Position numbers and translations under genes: made by a program. Under the pieces are notes generated by a model. It made no database searches. It was given only the letters and a program-made list of their open reading frames with translations, and had not been told where the DNA came from. A stretch of DNA of 64,000 nucleotides from Pomphorhynchus laevis (lineage: Eukaryota; Acanthocephala; Palaeacanthocephala; Echinorhynchida; Pomphorhynchidae): contig WNNJ02000780.1 of the NCBI GenBank assembly GCA_012934845.2, positions 62,001 through 126,000 of the forward strand, in the 5' to 3' direction. Below are positions 20,010-29,027 of the stretch, one piece after another; the first letter of the stretch is position 1, and the number at the start of each line of letters is the position of its first letter.

Positions 20010-20413
20010 TTTGTTTGTTCGGTTATCTCCCGTCCCCGACATCCTTTAATGATCCTACATCGCTACTGTAAGGAGACAGGTCTCCGAGACTCTCTTCCGC
20101 CTTTTCGTCAATTGTCTAATCTGCCGTTGAAGTCATTGAATTGATTTTGTTTGTTCAGCCATCTCCCGTTCCCGATATCCGTTAAAGACCCAACATCCCT
20201 ACTGTAAGGAAACGCCTCCATGACTCTCTTCCGCCTTTTAGCCCATTGTCTAATCTTCCGTTGCAGTTATCGGAGTGATTTTGTTTGTTTTGATATCTCC
20301 CGTTCCCAATATTTTTTGATGATCCAACATCGCTATTGTAACGAAACAGGTCTCCGAGACTATCTTACCCCTTTTCGTCATTGTCCGATCCACCGTTTGA
20401 GTCATCAGAGGGA
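20010..20413 (-). repeat. Tandem repeat, three units of about 135 bp, in the RTE-like leader
   Basis: Units 20010-20145, 20146-20279 and 20280-20413 each begin TTTGTTTGTT…ATCTCCCGT and contain CTACTGTAAGGA-like, GACTCTCTTCCGCC-like and TTGTCTAATC-like blocks. They differ by many substitutions. They lie just before the first ATG of the element, like the promoter-bearing 5' monomers known in several LINE families. Confidence 0.85.
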
Positions 20414-20457
20414 TCTGGGATAGTCTACGAATGGATTATCCTCACGGATGATGCAAG

Positions 20458-20581
20458 CCGGCTAATTATTTAGCCGTTGATCGAGTAATGTCGAACATAC
20501 GTTACCTGGGCCGCTCCACGAAGAGGCTAATAGGCAATAAGTACCAGCTTAATACTTAATCGACAGGCACATAGCGGCCCC
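20458..20581 (-). other. Foldable 5' terminus of the RTE-like element (HDV-type ribozyme candidate)
   Basis: On the minus strand the element opens GGGGCCGCT (20581-20573); its complement AGCGGCCC lies at 20515-20508, giving an 8-9-bp stem starting at the very first base. After it come GGTAAC and a hairpin (about 20504-20484), and TTAGCC (20530-20525) can pair with GGCTAA (20475-20470) across the first stem. That nesting resembles the double pseudoknot of HDV-like ribozymes known at the 5' ends of R2, RTE and related elements. A local hairpin (20459-20476) competes for the last strand. Inferred fold only. Confidence 0.35.
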
Positions 20582-21239
20582 TTTTAAGGAAATAATTCTA
20601 ATTAAATATTTATTTTTGAATATTTTTTTAACTTTATCAAAAAATTAGATTATATTTTAATAATTATGGTTAAAGTATTTCAAATATAGAGTCTTGCTAT
20701 ACAACTATAGTATTTCTCAAAAAATTAAGAAATGAAAGAAAACTCATTATAACATTTTCAAAAAATATAATCATTTATTTTATTTAAAGAATAAAAATTT
20801 CTGATGATGGAAGATTTAATAGTCGAAATACTTCAAATAAATTCAATTTAAATAATTAAATTCATTAAATTAATAATTAATTATTTTTAATAATACAAAA
20901 ATGAATTCAAGTTTGATTGAATTTAATAAAGAGCGTTCAATTTTCTTATATTACGTTCAAAAATAATTATTTAAAGAATAAACTTAACAAAACAAAATCT
21001 ATAACAAAGAAAAAAACAAATATAAGGGATAAAATATCATTCTAAAGTTCATAACTTTTGCTTGTATATATTGATTGTCCCTGTTAAGCTGTATCATTGC
21101 GAATGATGAAATATCACTTATAAAATGATGTTTATGCCTTAGAAAGTAGAAATATAAGTTAAATACATTATTTTATCTTATTTAGTTTCCAAAATTTTAC
21201 AGGTAAAGTCAAAATAAGTTGAAACAATCATATGAAAAT
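20582..21239. other. AT-rich spacer, nothing recognised
   Basis: No gene, repeat or structure seen beyond A/T runs. Confidence 0.5.
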
Positions 21240-21391
21240 AATAAAGATGATATCTGACCAGCTGATGTATATCTTGGTACAAACCAGCTTCATATCAGTA
21301 TAGATGGTATTTAGAGGGTAATTACAAACTCACTGAAGATGCAAAATTATTTTATATGCTCAATTAAAATCAAACGCTATTGCATAGTTTG
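21240..21391 (+). repeat. Duplicated module P, copy 1
   Basis: About 150 bp, matching 23550-23691 with a handful of differences. One frame reads KPASYQYRWYLEGNYKLTED here and KPALYQYRWYLRGNYKLTED in the other copy, so it may be an old exon. Not recognised as a family. Confidence 0.7.
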
Positions 21392-21473
21392 TTATCATCA
21401 AAGACTGCAACTGATTTTGAATGAATAAATACATTTATTATTTATTCTCTCAATATTTATTAAAGTTAAATAT

Positions 21474-21611
21474 ATGGATGCTTCAAAAGAACTTTATAAG
21501 TTAGCATGTTTTCAAGAGCACGCTTTCGAACATGGTTCACCTCACTGGTTCTATGATTGCTATACAGAAACATCTGCAGAGAAGTGCGAAATTACATTTA
21601 AAGAAAAATAA
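21474..21611 (+). CDS. Short frame in duplicated module Q, copy 1 (possible terminal exon)
   Basis: 45 codons from the ATG at 21474 to a TAA, reading through LACFQEHAFEHGSPHWFYDC and ending ITFKEK. The surrounding module (21425-21712) is nearly identical to 23213-23490, with the protein differing only at Y/H8 and at the first codon (ATG here, ATA there). The first-codon difference and a preceding AAAG suggest the frame is really an exon entered by splicing rather than a free-standing gene. The His/Cys/Trp-rich composition looks like real protein, but I recognise no family. Module P lies just upstream. Confidence 0.35.
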   Translation: MDASKELYKLACFQEHAFEHGSPHWFYDCYTETSAEKCEITFKEK

Positions 21612-21712
21612 ATTTGATGCGTAATCAAAATTAGTATTTAAAGACATATAGGATCCATATGGATCTTAGAAAGTCTTCAACCGAAATTTAGTTGGATATC
21701 ACACATCTAATG

Positions 21713-22655
21713 CAAACTTCAATTCAAAACTAAGGTTTTTGCGGTCTATGAAATACTGAACATTTATTTTAATTATTTATGAACAAATGTTGAATTAAGT
21801 GATTTTCCAAACTTTTATTTTAGTAATTTCTGAATTTTCGAACGTACGTATTTCCTTCATTTTTTGATACTTCAAATTTTAATGTTTTATATACAATTAA
21901 TTTATTTTTGTACTTATTTTTAATATTCATTACATAATTTAGTGAAGTAGATGAGCTATTAAACACTTAAATTCATAATGCTTTTCTGTAACTTGGGTTT
22001 TTATTTCCATTAGTGCAAAGTTCGTTATCTTGTAAAAATATTTGGAAAATCAATTATGAAAATCTCACGCATTTCCATAATTGTGTTACGTAATATGGTA
22101 TTTCTGTTCCTATGAATTTTCGCATAATGTTTTCAAAAATATAAAAAAGATGCAACAATTAACAGGGTATTATTGAATTTAGTTTTTGCTAAAAGTTAGT
22201 AGACACGGTAAAAGTGAGTATTTTTTCCACATGTGCAGTTTTCCCTCTACATGTTAATCTAGCAAAAAGCCGGCGAGTGAACACTATTCGCAAAAGAGCA
22301 AGATAGATCAATGATATCATGCACACATCATCCATTGAGCAGTGTGTAACGAGTATCACCAGAACAACAAAAAATATTCCCTGTATACGAAAAACGCAGT
22401 GTTTTCCAACGGACAATTACTACTTATTAAACCCATTGTGTTCTAAATACTAACTGTCACCATTACCACAATATTTTGAATCTTAGTACATTTTTAGCTG
22501 CCAGCTTTCATTTTTTATAATCAGATCAGACCTGCAGTATTTCTATATTATCAATATTCTTTTTCATTCCAGGTAATTCTTTATTTTTAATTTTTAGCGT
22601 CTTACACTGATTAAATCTTCTTCGAAAGCAAATAGTCTATACACAAGTCAACAAG
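21713..22655. promoter_or_regulatory. Upstream region of the G-gamma gene
   Basis: AT-rich, no other gene recognised. Shortly before the start codon, TTTTTAATTTTTAG at about 22584-22597 looks like a 3' splice site, so the G-gamma transcript may have a 5' untranslated intron. A 75-codon minus-strand frame at 22189-22416 is uncharacterised. Confidence 0.35.
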
Positions 22656-22856
22656 ATGACTAATTCGGAATATGTAAAACTGTATGTTCAACAGCTTCAG
22701 CAAGAACTGAAAACAAAGAGAGAATTAACGTCGGTTACAATTTCAGATTTAGTTCGGTACTGTGCAGACAATGAGTCTGATGACAGACTACTTCAAGGAT
22801 TTCCTAGGAAAGATCAGAATCCGTGGAAGGATAGGTCCGTCTGTACAATATTATAA
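22656..22856 (+). CDS. Heterotrimeric G-protein gamma subunit
   Basis: 66 residues from the ATG at 22656. The layout matches the gamma family: an N-terminal helix (YVKLYVQQLQQELKTKRE) that coils with G-beta, a middle helix (SDLVRYCADNES), the diagnostic DDRLLQGF…NPW segment (family pattern DxLLxGxxxxxNPF) and a C-terminal CTIL CAAX box, whose Leu predicts geranylgeranylation and plasma-membrane attachment. Length is typical (60-75). It partners a G-beta subunit in signalling downstream of receptors such as the one at 9499, though they are only neighbours here. The coding part is intronless. It is flanked on both sides by copies of modules P and Q. An AATAAA lies about 85 bases downstream. Confidence 0.93.
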   Translation: MTNSEYVKLYVQQLQQELKTKRELTSVTISDLVRYCADNESDDRLLQGFPRKDQNPWKDRSVCTIL

Positions 22857-23212
22857 TTATTTCTGAAGACATTCTCGTTATTGCACTCACAATTATATTA
22901 ATTAAATAAGATATGCATCACCCATTGATATAATGTCAAAAATAAATTTACTTTTTTTCTTTATTGTCAATATTTTTGAAATAATTTTAACTTCAAATAC
23001 AACTTTATAAATTAAAAATAATCTTATAATTTTTATTTTTAATAATTTTTCTAATCTTCTATAAATTTTGTCAAATTCTAAAAGATTATAAAAGTTGTGA
23101 TTTTTATTGATTAATGCTTGTTGGCATTGATTAATTTAGATTTTTTAAATAAATTGATATTTAGAAATGAATGGATTTGGTTTCCCTAATTGAAGGTATC
23201 GGTTATCATTAG
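22857..23212. other. Spacer after the G-gamma gene
   Basis: AT-rich 3' flank including possible poly(A) signals; nothing else recognised. Confidence 0.4.
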
Positions 23213-23259
23213 AACGAATAAATACATTTATTATTTACTCTCTCATTAAAGTTAAATAT

Positions 23260-23397
23260 ATAGATGCTTCAAAAGAACTTCATAAGTTAGCATGTTTTCA
23301 AGAGCACGCTTTCGAACATGGTTCACCTCACTGGTTCTATGATTGCTATACAGAAACATCTGCAGAGAAGTGCGAAATTACATTTAAAGAAAAATAA
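23260..23397 (+). CDS. Short frame in duplicated module Q, copy 2 (possible terminal exon)
   Basis: Same 45-codon frame as 21474-21611 (IDASKELHKLACFQ… to ITFKEK, then TAA), here opened by ATA instead of ATG, so it cannot start alone. Module Q copy 2 spans 23213-23490. Module P copy 2 follows at 23550-23691, so the order here is Q-P while copy 1 is P-Q. Both copies keep the frame with almost no change, which points to a recent duplication rather than proof of function. Confidence 0.35.
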   Translation: MDASKELHKLACFQEHAFEHGSPHWFYDCYTETSAEKCEITFKEK

Positions 23398-23549
23398 ATT
23401 TGATGCGTAATCAAAATTAGTATTTAAAGACATATAGGATCCATATGGATCTTAGAAAGTCTTCAACCGAAATTTAGTTGGATATCACGCACCTGTCGAA
23501 AATTTCAATGTTTAAATTTTCAAAGTCAGGTATCAGATTTATTAATAGA

Positions 23550-23691
23550 ATAAAGATGATATCTGACCAGCTGATGTATATCTTCGCACAAACCAGCTTT
23601 ATATCAATATAGATGGTATTTACGGGGTAATTACAAACTCACTGAAGATGCAAAATGATTTTATATGTTCAATTAAAATCAAACGCTATCG
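23550..23691 (+). repeat. Duplicated module P, copy 2
   Basis: Matches 21240-21391; starts AATAAAGATGATATCTGACC. It runs directly into the RLE-LINE fragment at 23689. Confidence 0.7.
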
Positions 23692-24570
23692 CCTCTCAAA
23701 ATGGGTGGACTTGGGATAAGCGATCCGACAAATTTATGTTTGTTGGAGTACTCTCGCTCGTAGTCTCTCTTTGCTACATATGATTCTGGTCTTACAGTAG
23801 ACGCACTAAATTATCATCAGACAGCAGCATTGCGAAGTGTCTCAAGTCGTCGTGAACAGGAATTTAAAGACAAGTTACAACTTACACATACGCGGATGAA
23901 TACCTATGAGGTAAATTCAATTGCACACGCATTAGTCAAAGGTGCGTCTTCATGGTTAAGCTCCTTACCGATTCGATCTGAAAAATTCCATTTACGCTCT
24001 ATTGAGTTTGAGGATGCATTATGCTGTTGATACGGATGGAACCCCACAAATTTGGCATATCCAGAGTGCAGTTGTTGAAGTAAGATGGACACGACTCATG
24101 CTTTAGCTTGTAAACGAGAAGGTTTGCCTACGATTCGTCATAATGCTGTTCGTGACGTTATTGCTATGTCCCTGTCTGACATTTATTCTTGTGTCGCGAT
24201 TGAACCTCTGTTATCAAGTGTCTCTGATCACGTGTCATTTACAAGGAATACGGCCACTCGTGATGAAAACGCGCGACTTGATATTGTATGTCCTGGACTG
24301 TTTGGAGATAGATTTGAGCGAACGTTTTTCGACGTTAATATATTTTCTTCTCATGCTCAATCTTACCAAAACAGAACCACTGTATCAGCTTTCGATTACA
24401 ACGAGGCAAGGAAAAGTGCCAAATACGAAGAACGTGTAACTAATGTTGAACACAGAGGTTTCACCCCTCTAGTATTTTCTACATCCGGGGGTGGGCATTG
24501 GCAACAAGGCAAACATTGTTCTGAAAACGATCGCAAGCAAGATAGCTCATGGAAATCCTCTTAATTACCA
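23689..24570 (+). pseudogene. RLE-type LINE fragment (C-terminal half with endonuclease)
   Basis: Plus-strand reading: PLKMGGLGISDPT (post-RT box), ALRYGWNP-like text with cysteines around 24030-24080, then HALACKREG, IRHNAVRDVIA, EPLLSS, ARLDIVCPG and FERTFFDVNIF, closing YEERV and GFTPLVFSTSGGG. CxxC…H…C followed by RHN, E, R-x-D and D is the layout of the restriction-like endonuclease in R2/Hero-type LINEs, which cuts the target DNA. The RT core is missing (5'-truncated), and there are stops near 23740 and 24030 and a frame change near 24490. It is a relative of the fragment at 2701-3193 and distinct from the LIM-bearing element at 25200. Confidence 0.75.
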
Positions 24571-24861
24571 CGAGGTGATAAACCCACCTGAGAAGAAAAA
24601 TCAGCTTCACGATAGCTTGTGAGGCGTCCGCGAGTCTTCGGGATCCGCGATCTACTAGATTTCATCCGGTTCTCTCACATTACAGCCATGATTTTTTATT
24701 CTTTTGGAACTAAATTGACCCACTAGCTGGTAACCTTTAATGTGTAAAAATGTGATAAAATAAATCATTATTTAAAAAATACAAGGCGTTAGCTGAGAAG
24801 CTGTTTTGCCTGATCCAAAAAATTACAAATTAATTTTGTAAATTTTCAGCATCAAGATCAG
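24571..24861. other. Spacer, nothing recognised
   Basis: No gene seen. Possibly 3' untranslated remains of the preceding LINE (GC-richer up to about 24720), then AT-rich. Confidence 0.35.
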
Positions 24862-24972
24862 CAGGATTCAAGATATCCGTTAAAGTGCGAGTGTCGACTT
24901 TCCATCCATGCTAGGCACAGTCGCTTGAAGTGCTTCATCGAAGAAGCAGCGACGACTTCATCAGGCAAATTT
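24862..24972 (-). pseudogene. 3'-terminal scrap of a LINE RT
   Basis: Minus strand reads NLPDEVVAASSMKHFKRLCL, closely like SLPEEVVAAPSLRTFKSRCY at the end of the LINE at 44645-45790. About 37 codons. It is bounded by AT-rich DNA at 24972. Confidence 0.55.
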
Positions 24973-25199
24973 AATAAATTTTTAATATCATTTTAATAAA
25001 ATAATTTTTTGTAATCCTAATGAGTGAACAATCAATTTATAATATAAAATGTTATATAACAATTATAAGTTTTTAATATTTTTTTGACAATAGAATAACA
25101 TTTCATCAAAAACTAGATTTAGTTTTAACAAGATGTAATGAAAAAAAATCAAATACAAAAACTACTGAATTACAGCTGCTTGCTGGCCTTCATTTCCTC
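24973..25199. other. AT-rich spacer downstream of the LIM-bearing LINE frame
   Basis: No gene recognised. It is the 3' flank of the minus-strand frame ending at 25200; no clear 3' tail or target duplication was found. Confidence 0.4.
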
Positions 25200-28100
25200 C
25201 TAGGCCTGTTTGCGGTTTCTGTCGTGTGGAAGAAGTTTATCGGCGAAACAACCTTTGCAGTATATTTCTCCATCCTGATCTTTATATGTACCCAAAGTCA
25301 ACGTTGTATTGCAAGTTTTACATCTAAAGCACTTTTCGTGCCATTGCGAACTGCACGCACCAATTCTTTCCGCAGCATACACTGTAGTTCCACATCGTGA
25401 GCACTTTTCAATTGCTCCACCAAATTTCGATCCCATTGTTTCTCGTTCACGCTCAGGAAAATACTCAACATTGTCGATATCGATCTTCGCAGCTGTCGTA
25501 CGCGGCTGTTCAATGATCATAATCGTTTGGATAGGTTGCTGGGGCATTATTTGTATGTTAGAAATCGGGCTGGCCTGGATTATTGGCAGTGTATCGGGAA
25601 TTTGGTACACTATCTCAGTCATGCATGACACGGGAATTATTTCGTCGTACTCATTCATTGGGGTATGGTTCTTGTTGTTATCTTTGCAAACCGGTAGTCC
25701 CATCACATCACGAGTTCGGCTTGAAGCACAAGAGTCTGGCTCGAAGAGACGTTTCCCGGGTTCACATGTTTCCTGGTGTCCACCATCAAATGTCGATATT
25801 GGGATCTGGTCATGTGACGCTAGCATTGCTTTGGCGTTGCCTCTAATTATTGCAATAGAGATGCGCTGGTATAAATGCGAGATCGTCACGGCGTATCTGA
25901 CTCCGCTTGTCCGGCTCATGTTATTTGCAACCCGTTTAATGACCCTGTTTCCCTCTTCATTCCATCCCCCAAACGACTCCACTACAGCGGCTGAGAATAT
26001 ATACCCCGCTGCTTCGACCCTGCTCTTGTACTTCCGGTCTTTAACATTAGCCGCGTACGATGTAGCGGCGGCGAGCTGTGCGTTAGCAGCTGAGCGACGG
26101 TATGCCGTCTGTTGGGGGTGAGTGACTGCAAAGTCGATTGCATGGGGAGGATCCCCATAAAATAGGATGTCTGCCGGCCGTTCACGTAGGTCCGGGATAA
26201 TACCTCGCACTTCCAGAGCTACATCCATCCGGGCTGATTGTGCGGCTGCGAATACCACGTCACGAATAGCATTATGCCGCAGTCCTTGGTAACCCCCGTA
26301 TTGGCATGTTAGCGAGTGTATGCCTTCCTTATCAGCTATGCGCATGCAGCGGCCGCACCTATAATCCTTTTCGTGTAAAGGAATCCCAAGCCACATGCGG
26401 ACTAGAATACAGAACTGTGGGGGTGTTAATTCCGTTCCAGATGCCGCATTTGGTACAGCACTAAGCCAAGCCCCAGCTTTTAAACACGACACTGCATGTA
26501 GTCGGGCACAATCCATTTCGCTAGATGATTGTATAAGCTGTGTCGAGGCGAGATTTTCAATCAGGCGTGAGGTTGATGATTGACCGCCCTCCGTAGACGG
26601 TATGAAGTGAGATCCCACTGTGGTTCTAAGGGTGGCTAATGCCTCTGAATAGCCAGGAAAAAGTGTAGGATCCAGACTGTATTCTTCTCCGACCTGCATC
26701 ACGCTATGTATAAATGCGCTCTGGACATGCGCCGCATTGCATCTTAGGCCAAATCCACCCAGACGGATTGGGAGTGTCATCTGTGATTTCGCTGCTTCGT
26801 GTAGTTGACACGCGCATATTTTCTGAAAGGCGCTGGCGATTTGTCTGTCGAATGACTGACAAAACGTTTTTGTAATCCCTGGATAAACTGAACGGAGAAG
26901 GTGGTTTATCCTCGACGAGGAAGCGCAGTGTTTGAGTAGAAGGTATCCGACTTGGAGGTCTGGCAGCTTGGCTACTGCTTCAATTGTCTGGATTAGCGGT
27001 GGCAGAATTTCGTTTGTCAGGTGGGTTTCTATGAAGGACTCGTCACCGATGGGTATGCCTAACAAGTGCATGTTTCCAGAGGTGTTCTCCGAAACCACCT
27101 CGGATAGTAGGGCCAAGCAAGAGCTAACGGCTTCAGGTGTGCCGATGACCTCTGTCTTTCGCCAATTTAGCTGCAATTTAATCGCCTTGAAACTCGTGTC
27201 TAGCCAGCCGAGTGCGGATGCGATTGCCGAAGGCGTCCCGCCGACTATGCCATCGTCCAGGTACCACATGTTGAGGTTTATTCCAGGGATATGAGAAACG
27301 TGTTCAATCGTTTTCTTAATGGCCAACGCGAAGAGGAACGGGCCCAATGGATCACCCTGCTGGACTCCTTCACATGAATTGAGAGGGTCCTGCGGGCCAA
27401 AACGAAGGGGTGCCTTGCACTTGTATGAAAAGTCAAACCATGGCAAGATCTCTGGGACGTTCTCTCGGACCGCCGCTCGTAAGTGCGCTCTGGACAATGA
27501 GTTGAAGGCGTTTGAAAGATCGATCTTTGCCCAGGCCCAGTTGTTGTCGTTGGCGTGAAGTTCGTGGATTCGTCGAATGTTGTGAGCGATCCTTTCCACT
27601 GCGTTTGGGGTTGCTACCCCTAGTTGTGTTGGTTGTAGGAGACCAGCGAAACGTTTGCGGAGTTGGAGACATATGCATTTCGAGCAGAGACGGCGTAGAG
27701 TTTCGCCAACGGCAATTGGTCTTATACCCCCGTTCTTTTTGGGAAGTGCGATCAAGTTAGCGCCGGCAATGTAAGGCGCCACTTCAGAGGGTGCTAGTCC
27801 CGCCAGAAGGTGGTTGACAAGGTGCGTCAGATTCTCTGCTAGCGAACCGCCGCTATTTGCTCGTAACATGTCCTGGAGATGCTCCAGTCCTAGCCCCAGG
27901 CAACCTGGTCCCGACGCTGAAGGAAAAGAGTTGACCGCGGCAATGACGGTCTCGCGGCCTACAGATATAGACGAAATCGGATTGTTTGAAAGTCGTTCTA
28001 TAAGATTAGGTGAGGATAGTGGCTGATCCCGCCAGATGCTGTATGTCAGGGGATGTAGTATTTGCAGTGCTGTCCGTGCTTGTGTAGATGGGCTGACTAT

Positions 28101-28769
28101 TCCTCCTGAAACCAAACGCTGGAGTGCTTTACCGTAATTCCCATGCTTGGTCAGGTTGATACAAGCAATTTCTGAATTGCCGTTTAGTTGACGGTTTGCA
28201 TATTTGTGTGGCGTTTGTATCATGGATAGCACATCTGTTGAAGCGGTTGTCGCGTAGGCTCTTATTGATTCGCAAATGTGCTTCTCGAGCTTATATCGAC
28301 CTTTGCATGTTGTGGGCATTGGGCCACTGAAGCATGATTTTGCGAAGAGCAGCAACTTTGTCCATGAACTGACATCTCCGATCTGCAGTGCATGTTTGAT
28401 ATTGTCACAGAAATAGGTGGCTGCTAGAACACGTGCTTTGTACGGAATGCGTATGACTGTTGTTGATTCTCTGCGCCAACATGATTGAAGACATGATAGA
28501 CGATTCGAAGCGTCGACTCGAGCGCTTGGAATTGCTAATGTTGGAGTTATGACTTCTGTGGTGGCTTCATTTGGTTGGACCTTGGACGCATTGTCGAAAC
28601 AGCCGAATCCCTCGCCCGAACCTGCACACCTTGAACCTCTGAACTTATGAAAGCGGAAGCATCCATTAGTTGTCAAAACGATGTCCCTCTGGCAGATGCG
28701 ACAGGGCCGCTTACCTCTGATAATATCATTTTGATCTTGCCCGTCGTACGCCATTGTGTTTGGTAACAT
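25200..28769 (-). CDS. RLE-type LINE protein with C-terminal LIM domain
   Basis: An unbroken 1189-residue frame from the first ATG (28769; upstream in-frame codons lack ATG). In order: C2HC zinc finger (C23, C26, H41, C48; HKFRGSRC); RT at about 330-560 with GGIRPIAVGETLRRL, AKIDLSNAFN (motif A, D417), EGVQQGDPLGPFLFAL (B) and WYLDDGIVGG (C, Leu for the usual Ala); restriction-like endonuclease with C805, C808, H818, C822, RHN831-833, RPAD and D879; then SHLYQRISIAIIRGNA, the usual end of such proteins. About 120 further residues of low-complexity linker follow, then MGSKFGG at 1112 and a complete LIM domain, C-x2-C-x17-H-x2-C-x2-C-x2-C-x17-C-x2-C (1123-1174), most like muscle-LIM/CRIP proteins. 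The LIM part could be a captured host retrocopy fused in frame. The intact frame suggests youth or selection. Confidence 0.88.
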   Translation of the reverse strand: MLPNTMAYDGQDQNDIIRGKRPCRICQRDIVLTTNGCFRFHKFRGSRCAGSGEGFGCFDNASKVQPNEATTEVITPTLAIPSARVDASNRLSCLQSCWRRESTTVIRIPYKARVLAATYFCDNIKHALQIGDVSSWTKLLLFAKSCFSGPMPTTCKGRYKLEKHICESIRAYATTASTDVLSMIQTPHKYANRQLNGNSEIACINLTKHGNYGKALQRLVSGGIVSPSTQARTALQILHPLTYSIWRDQPLSSPNLIERLSNNPISSISVGRETVIAAVNSFPSASGPGCLGLGLEHLQDMLRANSGGSLAENLTHLVNHLLAGLAPSEVAPYIAGANLIALPKKNGGIRPIAVGETLRRLCSKCICLQLRKRFAGLLQPTQLGVATPNAVERIAHNIRRIHELHANDNNWAWAKIDLSNAFNSLSRAHLRAAVRENVPEILPWFDFSYKCKAPLRFGPQDPLNSCEGVQQGDPLGPFLFALAIKKTIEHVSHIPGINLNMWYLDDGIVGGTPSAIASALGWLDTSFKAIKLQLNWRKTEVIGTPEAVSSCLALLSEVVSENTSGNMHLLGIPIGDESFIETHLTNEILPPLIQTIEAVAKLPDLQVGYLLLKHCASSSRINHLLRSVYPGITKTFCQSFDRQIASAFQKICACQLHEAAKSQMTLPIRLGGFGLRCNAAHVQSAFIHSVMQVGEEYSLDPTLFPGYSEALATLRTTVGSHFIPSTEGGQSSTSRLIENLASTQLIQSSSEMDCARLHAVSCLKAGAWLSAVPNAASGTELTPPQFCILVRMWLGIPLHEKDYRCGRCMRIADKEGIHSLTCQYGGYQGLRHNAIRDVVFAAAQSARMDVALEVRGIIPDLRERPADILFYGDPPHAIDFAVTHPQQTAYRRSAANAQLAAATSYAANVKDRKYKSRVEAAGYIFSAAVVESFGGWNEEGNRVIKRVANNMSRTSGVRYAVTISHLYQRISIAIIRGNAKAMLASHDQIPISTFDGGHQETCEPGKRLFEPDSCASSRTRDVMGLPVCKDNNKNHTPMNEYDEIIPVSCMTEIVYQIPDTLPIIQASPISNIQIMPQQPIQTIMIIEQPRTTAAKIDIDNVEYFPERERETMGSKFGGAIEKCSRCGTTVYAAERIGACSSQWHEKCFRCKTCNTTLTLGTYKDQDGEIYCKGCFADKLLPHDRNRKQA
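25248..25436 (-). other. LIM domain segment within the LINE frame
   Basis: From the internal ATG (MGSKFGG) to the last LIM cysteines. The opening KFGG…KCSRC…VYAAERI and GEIYCKGCF match the start and end of host muscle-LIM/CRIP proteins, which themselves begin close to such an ATG. So this could also be an intronless host LIM gene whose ATG lies in frame with the LINE by chance. No convincing 3' splice site was seen directly before it. LIM domains bind two zinc ions and mediate protein contacts. Confidence 0.85.
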
Positions 28770-29027
28770 TGTAAGTAAGTTTGTAATTGCTAAGAGTCGT
28801 AGAGTCGGCAAGTGTGAGCGAGCCGCCGGTTGATTGTAGATTTTGTATGTATTTTAGATTGTAAGATGTTGTAATTGTATTTACTTTAGATTGTAATTTG
28901 TGTAAGATGTTGTAATCAAGAAATTTTTTCTATTGTAATTTGTGTAAGTAACTTTAATCAACAATTTAAATTGTATTTACTTTAGATCTCAAATGTATGT
29001 TATTTTATCTCAAACTTTTTTTATTTC
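28770..29027 (-). other. Leader of the LIM-bearing LINE, with short imperfect repeats
   Basis: TAGATTGTAA…TGTTGTAAT and TTGTAATTTGTGTAAG units recur two to three times between 28855 and 28995. No gene. It abuts the Ty3-type element at 29028. Confidence 0.4.

Larger units (their letters stand above)
19374..20581 (-). mobile_element. 5' part of an RTE-like LINE
   Basis: Minus-strand reading from 20581: a GC-richer start, a tandem-repeat leader (20413-20010), an ATG near 19998 opening a basic stretch (KMTSKKITKYKSS), then TWNVISLAGKGPELVEEM, GLEIVKVTSLRYAGTGTK and EGKEITVVCAYA. These are the first boxes of the RTE-type apurinic endonuclease (the usual TWNVxSLxGKxxELV and VxxAYAP patterns). Frame changes occur near 19850 and again near 19520. 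The sequence is lost at about 19374, before the catalytic GDFN box, and the RT is absent. The element therefore kept its 5' end but lost the 3' half, opposite to the usual 5' truncation. The boundary at 20581 is sharp, with AT-rich host DNA beyond. Confidence 0.7.

Noticed and set aside
20458-20476. CGGCTAA/TTAGCCG hairpin as a terminator
   Set aside because: No terminator logic applies in a eukaryotic retroelement leader; treated only as a competing fold of the ribozyme candidate.
25309-26121. 270-codon plus-strand frame opposite the LINE endonuclease
   Set aside because: Antisense shadow of the long minus-strand RT frame; no domain recognised.
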